Below are positions 59,112 to 64,000 of a stretch of 64,000 bases of DNA, piece after piece. Numbering within the stretch: position 1 is the stretch's first letter; each line of letters starts with the position of its first letter. Source of the DNA: Serinicoccus kebangsaanensis (GTDB lineage: Bacteria; Actinomycetota; Actinomycetes; Actinomycetales; Dermatophilaceae); assembly GCF_008919445.1 (NCBI RefSeq), contig NZ_VSLG01000002.1:186001-250000 (forward strand). The letters are read 5' to 3'. The notes under the pieces are model-generated. The model did not search any database. It saw only the letters and a program-made list of their open reading frames with translations, and was not told where the DNA came from. The position numbers and the translations under genes were made by a program.

Positions 59112-60854
59112 TCAGCTGTCGCCGCGCTCGGCCGGGTCGGTGTCCTTGCCCGCCGCGGCCACCTCGGCGGCCGACACCTGCTCCAGCTCGGCGTCGTCGT
59201 CGCCGGTGTAGTCCTTCGCCCGGCGCATGGCACCGAGCGCCTCGACCATCACCCACAGCGACGCGACGAGGATGACGATGTCCAGGACCAGCAGCAGCCA
59301 GTTGCCCTCGCTGTAGAACGTGCCGAGCTGGATGAACAGCGCGTACAACGTCATCAGGCCGACGAAGACGAGCGGGACGAGCGCCGGCAGCGCCGTCCGG
59401 CCGCGCCGCAGCAGCATGATCGCGACGATCGACAGGGTGAGCCCGGCCAGGAGCTGGTTGGTGGTGCCGAAGAGCGGCCAGATGAGCATACCGCCGGAGC
59501 CGTCCGCACCGGCACCGAAGGTCAGTGCGAGCGCGACGCCCACCGCGATGACGGTGGCGACACCCTTGCCCAGCCGGACCCCGCCGATCTCGCCGATCTC
59601 CTGCACGACGAAGCGCTGCAGCCGGACCCCGGTGTCCATCGTGGTGGCGGCGAAGAGGATGGCGGTGGTCGCCAGGATCGTCGCCGACAACGACTCCGGC
59701 AGGCCCAGCCCGCTCTCCACGATCGCGCCACCACCGGAGACGAAGGCGCCGACGCTGCCCTGGCCGAAGGCCGAGTAGGTGGCCTCCCAGTCCGCCAGCG
59801 TCGCGAACCCGGCGGTGGCGGCGATGATCGCGCCCAGCGCGAGCAGGCCCTCGCCGACGGCCCCGAAGTAGCCGACGAAGCGGGCGTCGCTCTCCTTGTC
59901 CAGCTGCTTGGAGCTGGTGCCGGAGCTGACCATGCCGTGGAAGCCGGAGATCGCGCCGCAGGCGATCGTCACGAACAGCAGCGGGACGATCGAGGGCGTG
60001 CCCTCGGGCACGTTGCCGTTGACGGCGGGCGCCACCACCTCGGGCCGCGCCAGGAGCACCGAGCCGTAGAGGATCCCCAGGGCGATGAACAGCTGCAGCC
60101 CGTTGATGTAGTCGCGCGGCTGCAGCAGCATCCACACCGGCAGCATCGAGGCGATCCCGGCGTAGACGAAGAGCAGGATGATCCACACGGCGTTGGCGGG
60201 CAGCCCGGCGACGGTCTCCGGCAGGGCGACCGGCACCTGGTCGCCGATCCAGATGAGGGCGTAGAGCGCGACCACACCCACGACCGAGACCAGCGGCAGC
60301 CTCCAGCGCAGCCGGTAGATCGCCTGGCCGACGAGCAGCGCCACCAGCAGCGCTCCCCAGGTGGGGATGACCGCGGTCGGGGTGCTCACCAGCAGCCCCG
60401 CGATGACCACGGCGAAGGCGGCGTTGACCATGAGGAGCAGCAGGAAGATGACGACGAGGAAGAGGTTGCGCCCGCGGGAGCCGATGTAGCGCCCGGACAG
60501 GGCGCCCATCGACTGGCCCTTGTTGCGCACCGACGCCCACAGGGCCCCGAGGTCGTGCATACCGGCGAAGAAGACGGTGCCGATGGTCACCCAGAGGAAG
60601 GCCGGCAGCCAGCCCCAGATGACCGCGATGGCCGGGCCGACGATCGGCGCGGCCCCGGCGACCGAGGTGAAGTGGTGGCCCCACAGGACGTACTTGTTGG
60701 TGGGGACGTAGTCGACGCCGTCCTCCAGCTCGTGCGCCGGGGTGGGACGGCTGTCGTCGAGGGCGTAGATCTTGGTGGCCAGGAACTTCGAGTACAAGGC
60801 GTACCCGGCCAGGATCATGGTCACCCCGATGAGGGCGAGGACGAGCGAGTTCAT
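59112..60854 (-). CDS. cstA: Carbon starvation protein CstA (pyruvate/peptide transporter family)
   Basis: A 580-residue membrane protein with about sixteen helices. Family blocks include YVPTNKYVLWGHHFTSVAGA, APIVGPAIAVIWGWLPAFLW, FFAGMHDLGALWASVRNKGQ and GFHGMVSSGTSSKQ. CstA and BtsT proteins import pyruvate or peptides under carbon limitation. The cytosolic C-terminus is acidic. The gene is transcribed ahead of the cory-CC-star and arsA-like genes with short gaps and no terminator between them. Confidence 0.93.
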   Translation of the reverse strand: MNSLVLALIGVTMILAGYALYSKFLATKIYALDDSRPTPAHELEDGVDYVPTNKYVLWGHHFTSVAGAAPIVGPAIAVIWGWLPAFLWVTIGTVFFAGMHDLGALWASVRNKGQSMGALSGRYIGSRGRNLFLVVIFLLLLMVNAAFAVVIAGLLVSTPTAVIPTWGALLVALLVGQAIYRLRWRLPLVSVVGVVALYALIWIGDQVPVALPETVAGLPANAVWIILLFVYAGIASMLPVWMLLQPRDYINGLQLFIALGILYGSVLLARPEVVAPAVNGNVPEGTPSIVPLLFVTIACGAISGFHGMVSSGTSSKQLDKESDARFVGYFGAVGEGLLALGAIIAATAGFATLADWEATYSAFGQGSVGAFVSGGGAIVESGLGLPESLSATILATTAILFAATTMDTGVRLQRFVVQEIGEIGGVRLGKGVATVIAVGVALALTFGAGADGSGGMLIWPLFGTTNQLLAGLTLSIVAIMLLRRGRTALPALVPLVFVGLMTLYALFIQLGTFYSEGNWLLLVLDIVILVASLWVMVEALGAMRRAKDYTGDDDAELEQVSAAEVAAAGKDTDPAERGDS

Positions 60855-60960
60855 GGTGTCTCCGTTGACGATGAGCGCCGGACGGCAGGGTCCGTCGGTC
60901 TGAGCCTAGCCCTCTCCGGCCAGTCACACCAGCATCACGCGCCACACCTGCGGGTATGCC

Positions 60961-60983
60961 GTCCGCCGGCGCCGCGGGCGGAC
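60961..60983 (-). terminator. Possible terminator after the DUF4097 gene
   Basis: A 7-bp stem, GTCCGCC with GGCGGAC, and a 9-base loop, six bases past the end of the DUF4097 gene. No U-tract. Confidence 0.35.
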
Positions 60984-60988
60984 CGGGG

Positions 60989-61777
60989 TCAGCCGCCGCT
61001 CGCCGGCGTCGGGTTGGCCACGTCGATGCTCCCCATCGTGGTCTCGATGTCGACGACGTAGGGCGAGCCGCGGTCCCGCGCGACCGAGACCTGGGGGTCG
61101 TCTCCGAGATCGGTCTGGGTGGAGACGGCGTAGGCGATCCGCGGGGGAAGGGTGACGGTCACGTCGCCCATCGTGCTGTTCACCCGGATCAGCTCCGGTG
61201 GGGGCGCACCCAGGCCCTCGATGGTGACGTCGCCCATCGTGGAGTTGAGCTCGATCCACGTGGGTTCGCCGCTGACCCTGAGGTCGCCGCCGGTGCCGCG
61301 GGCCTCCACCGTGCCGGTCGTGTCGATGTCGATGTCGCCGAACCCACCCACCACCTCCACGTCGGTCCCCGGCGGGACGACGAGGGAGAAGCTCGCCGAG
61401 CACTGGCCCATGTTGCCGCCGTTGCAGGGCGCCTGCACGACGACGGACCCGTCGTCCGGCCCGTCGAGCAGGCCCAGCTCGGGCCGGGCCATCGACCAGT
61501 GCAGCTCGGCGTCGACCCTGGCCTGCTCGCCGTCGCGGAGCTCGCGCAGCTCGACGTCGCCCCGGGGGGACTGGACGACCACCCGGTCGACGTCGTCCGG
61601 CAGGTCCAGCACGGCGGTGTCGGACTGGCGGAGCATGCCGGGCACCGAGCTGATCCCCGCACCCGCGACCAGCACGGCGGTGACGACGCCGCCCACCACG
61701 CGCAGGCCGGTGTAGGACCCGTGCCGGTGCCGGATCCCCCGCGCCTGTGCCTGGTCGGACTGCGGGCCGCCGGTCAT
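60989..61777 (-). CDS. DUF4097 family protein (putative adhesin/beta-helix)
   Basis: A 262-residue protein with a cytosolic N-terminus (1-22), one membrane helix (about 27-46) and an extracytoplasmic right-handed beta-type domain of the DUF4097 family with repeating strands (VVVQSPRGDVELREL, IELNSTMGDVTIEGL, IRVNSTMGDVTVTL, VDIETTMGSIDVA). Such proteins often accompany two-component systems; the function is unknown. The ATG overlaps the response-regulator stop (ATGA). Confidence 0.82.
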   Translation of the reverse strand: MTGGPQSDQAQARGIRHRHGSYTGLRVVGGVVTAVLVAGAGISSVPGMLRQSDTAVLDLPDDVDRVVVQSPRGDVELRELRDGEQARVDAELHWSMARPELGLLDGPDDGSVVVQAPCNGGNMGQCSASFSLVVPPGTDVEVVGGFGDIDIDTTGTVEARGTGGDLRVSGEPTWIELNSTMGDVTIEGLGAPPPELIRVNSTMGDVTVTLPPRIAYAVSTQTDLGDDPQVSVARDRGSPYVVDIETTMGSIDVANPTPASGG

Positions 61778-62460
61778 CCCGCCTCCTCCCCGTGCTCGAG
61801 CCACTGCAGGACGGCGAGCACCCTGCGGTGGTCGTCGTCGGTGGGGGGCAGGTCCAGCTTGCCGAAGATCGAGGACACGTTCTTCTCCACCGCGCCCTCG
61901 CCGATGAACAGCTCACGGCTGATCGCGCTGTTGGTGCGGCCCTGCGCCATGAGTCGCATGACGTCACGCTCGCGCGCCGTGAGGCGCTCCAACGGGTCGA
62001 TGTTGCGGGCGCGGGACATCAGCTGCGAGACGACCTCGGGGTCGAGGGCCGTCCCACCGCCGGCCACGGTGTGCAGCGCGGCCACGAAGTCGCTGGTGTC
62101 GGCGACCCGGTCCTTGAGCAGGTAGCCCACCCCGCGCGGACGGCCGGCGAGCAGCTCGGTGGCGTAGCGCTCCTCGACGTACTGGCTCAGCACCACCACC
62201 GCCACCTCGGGCAGCTCGGAGCGCACCTCCAGCGCGGCCATGAGGCCCTCGGCGGTGAAGGTGGGGGGCATCCGCACGTCCACGACGACGAGGTCCGGCC
62301 GGTGCTCCCGGACCGAGGCGAGGAAGGTCTGCGCGTCCGGGCAGGCGTCGACCACCTCGAAGCCGGTGGCGACCAGGAGCCGGACGATGCCGTCGCGGAG
62401 CAGCACCGAGTCCTCGGCGAGGATGACCCGCAGGGGTGCGTCCGGTGCGCTCGTGCTCAT
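61774..62460 (-). CDS. LuxR/NarL-family response regulator
   Basis: A 228-residue response regulator. The receiver domain has the acidic pocket AEDS and phosphoacceptor Asp61 in LVVVDVRMPP; the C-terminal HTH (about 160-225) reads LTARERDVMRLMAQGRTNSA. The ATG overlaps the kinase stop (ATGA). It forms a two-component pair with the upstream kinase and probably regulates the operon or envelope genes. Confidence 0.93.
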   Translation of the reverse strand: MSTSAPDAPLRVILAEDSVLLRDGIVRLLVATGFEVVDACPDAQTFLASVREHRPDLVVVDVRMPPTFTAEGLMAALEVRSELPEVAVVVLSQYVEERYATELLAGRPRGVGYLLKDRVADTSDFVAALHTVAGGGTALDPEVVSQLMSRARNIDPLERLTARERDVMRLMAQGRTNSAISRELFIGEGAVEKNVSSIFGKLDLPPTDDDHRRVLAVLQWLEHGEEAG

Positions 62461-63899
62461 CGGGTGGTCCTCTCGCGCAGGGGCAGGGTGATCGCGACGG
62501 TGGTGCCCGCGCCCACCGGCGAGTGGACGTGCAGCTGACCGTCGACCGCGCCGACGCGCTGCCGCAGGCCGGTGAGGCCGGAGCCGGCGCCGACGAGCGC
62601 GCCGCCCGCCCCGTCGTCCGTCACCGAGACGGTGAGCAGGTCGCCGGTCAGGCCCCGGGCGGTGCCCAGCTCGACGCCGGCGCGGTCGGCCTGCGCGTGC
62701 TTGGCGATGTTGGTCAGCGCCTCGGAGACGGAGAAGTAGGCGATGGCCTCGACCGTCGGGTCCAGCCGCCCGGCGGGCAGCCGGTTGGTCACCGTGACCG
62801 GCACCGGGCTCCGGGCGGCCAGCGCGGACACCGCGGCGTCGAGCCCGCGGTCCGTGAGGATCGGGGGCACGATCCCGCGCGCGACCTGACGCATCTCGGT
62901 GATCGCCTCCTTGCTGGAGGAGTGGGCCTCGTCGAGCAGCTGGCGGACGTGTCTGGAGGTCTCCGGGTCGGCGCTGCCGCCGTCCCGGTCGAGCGCGTCC
63001 CGGGCCAGCCCCAGGCTCATGGCGATCGAGACCAGGCGCTGCTGCGGCCCGTCGTGCAGGTCCCGCTCGATCCGCCGACGCTCGGCCTCGACCGAGTCCA
63101 GGGTGTCCTCGCGGGTGGTCGTCAGGGTGTCGACCCGCTCGCTCATCCGGCGGAGCTGGGCCTGGGCGTCCTCGCCGATGAGCCACCGGGCCAGGACGAC
63201 GTCCACGCTGGCCAGACCGCGGGCGATCCACGGCATACCGAGCACCACCGCGACACCCACCAGCCAGGCCACCGTCATGCCCAGCGTCGAGCCGACCCGG
63301 AACAGGCCCATGACCGAGACGCCGTCCCCGAGCCAGGCCCACAGCGGCATCGTCGCGAGCAGGGCGCCGTTGACGAGCAGCGCGAGGCCGAGCGCGCCGG
63401 AGATCAACCCCCACAGTCCGTGCAGGCCGGCCCAGCCGAGCGCCCGGAGCCGGACCTCGTCCAGACCCAGCACCCGTCGCCAGGTGGGGGCGGAGGAGGG
63501 CGGGCGCTCCCCGACGTCGACGCCGAGGAACGCGGCGATGCGGTGCCGCTCGACCAGGGACAGCACGAAGGATCCCCAGATCGCCGGCACCAGGATGAGC
63601 ACCCCGGCCCCCATGCCGAGCAGTGCCGCCATGCCACCCACGGCCACGCCGGCCAGGGCCAGCGCGAAGACCGCGGTGAAGAGTCCGGTGACGACGTAGC
63701 AGACGGTCCACCAGGCATCCAGCAGCCAGCCGAGGACGGCGCCCGGGATCCCGGATGTGGGCCTCGCGGGCGCCGTCGACCCTCCCGCGTCGTCGACGGG
63801 ACCACCCTGCTGCCCGGACGTGGGGCCGGGCACCAGTCGGGCCATGCCGGCCGACTCGAGGTCGGGCGACCCGTCAGCCCGTGCCGTGTCTCCGCTCAT
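62457..63899 (-). CDS. Sensor histidine kinase (NarL-type, HisKA_3)
   Basis: A 480-residue membrane kinase. After a 50-residue cytosolic N-terminus, four or more membrane helices lie at about 53-240. The dimerisation/phosphoacceptor helix reads RRRIERDLHDGPQQRLVS with His282, and the HATPase domain has FSVSEALTNIAKHAQAD and DDGAGG. It has no large extracellular sensor domain, so it may sense membrane stress, like LiaS/DesK-type kinases. Its stop overlaps the response-regulator start. Up to 63999 no further gene starts; an inverted repeat GGGGGATAACCCCC lies at 63960-63973. Confidence 0.92.
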   Translation of the reverse strand: MSGDTARADGSPDLESAGMARLVPGPTSGQQGGPVDDAGGSTAPARPTSGIPGAVLGWLLDAWWTVCYVVTGLFTAVFALALAGVAVGGMAALLGMGAGVLILVPAIWGSFVLSLVERHRIAAFLGVDVGERPPSSAPTWRRVLGLDEVRLRALGWAGLHGLWGLISGALGLALLVNGALLATMPLWAWLGDGVSVMGLFRVGSTLGMTVAWLVGVAVVLGMPWIARGLASVDVVLARWLIGEDAQAQLRRMSERVDTLTTTREDTLDSVEAERRRIERDLHDGPQQRLVSIAMSLGLARDALDRDGGSADPETSRHVRQLLDEAHSSSKEAITEMRQVARGIVPPILTDRGLDAAVSALAARSPVPVTVTNRLPAGRLDPTVEAIAYFSVSEALTNIAKHAQADRAGVELGTARGLTGDLLTVSVTDDGAGGALVGAGSGLTGLRQRVGAVDGQLHVHSPVGAGTTVAITLPLRERTTR

Positions 63900-64000
63900 A
63901 CGACCTCAACGTAGTCATGCAGGGGCGTGCGGTGCAGGGTGTGCACCCCCGAGCGCTCTGGGGGATAACCCCCGGCAGGTGCCCCCGCAACCCCTGTCCG

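Noticed and set aside
57936-61061. An open plus-strand frame of 1041 codons across arsA, cory-CC-star and cstA
   Set aside because: It spans three well-supported minus-strand genes and has low-complexity composition without any domain.

Overview
The window is gapless chromosomal DNA of very high G+C content. Gene order and protein types point to an actinomycete (Actinomycetota), most likely a member of the order Micrococcales near Intrasporangiaceae/Ornithinimicrobiaceae. The evidence is the fhaA-fhaB-pstP-rodA-pbpA-pknB cell-wall kinase cluster, a deazaflavin-type nitroreductase, an LppX-like lipoprotein, a DUF5709 protein, and the ArsA/cory-CC-star/CstA neighbourhood. Genes are densely packed: many pairs share ATGA or GTGA overlaps, and several promoters place the likely transcription start at or very near the ATG.

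Layout. 1-6.8 kb: the Ser/Thr kinase and peptidoglycan-elongation operon on the minus strand, whose kinase gene runs off the left edge. 6.9 kb: tRNA-Leu(CAG) followed by a clear terminator. 7.1-13.8 kb: a ROK regulator, a sugar ABC importer and a GH31 glycosidase forming one alpha-glycoside uptake and hydrolysis operon, closed by a long perfect hairpin. 13.8-16.2 kb: two small stress-type units, each with its own recognisable operator (MerR plus aldo/keto reductase; ArsR plus SRPBCC). 16.2-24.8 kb: mixed housekeeping and accessory genes with three decayed genes (a frameshifted small conserved gene, an IS256-type transposase scrap, a LacI C-terminus) and a DtxR-like iron box over the start of an iron-type protein. 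24.9-29.1 kb: a UvrA-like ABC ATPase, a secreted serine hydrolase and a DUF5709 gene bracketed by two inverted arrays of a 22-bp repeat.

29.4-35.4 kb is the most unusual part. It is a two-gene operon encoding a 1035-residue protein of unknown function and a 958-residue protein-arginine deiminase (PAD) of the animal/cyanobacterial type, with the catalytic Asp, His-x-Asp and Cys motifs present. It is bounded on one side by tandem repeats and on the other by a 24-codon tail that looks like the end of an exonuclease III-type gene, so it looks like an acquired module.

35.6-44.4 kb: an MFS transporter, a Na+/H+ antiporter carrying a C-terminal UBP-type zinc finger in an operon with a flavoprotein reductase that lacks the thioredoxin-reductase CxxC, and the methylcitrate-cycle operon prpDBC. 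44.4-53.5 kb: an exported intradiol dioxygenase-like protein, an ABC-2 exporter operon, a lipoprotein and an asymmetric heterodimeric ABC exporter. 53.7-57.4 kb: a large secreted subtilase with C-terminal cell-wall-binding repeats. 57.8-60.9 kb: an ArsA-like ATPase, a cory-CC-star protein and CstA. 61.0-63.9 kb: a sensor kinase/response regulator pair with a DUF4097 protein. Two copies of a palindromic intergenic element containing EcoRI half-arms lie at 40.66 and 57.58 kb. No rRNA or CRISPR array is present.
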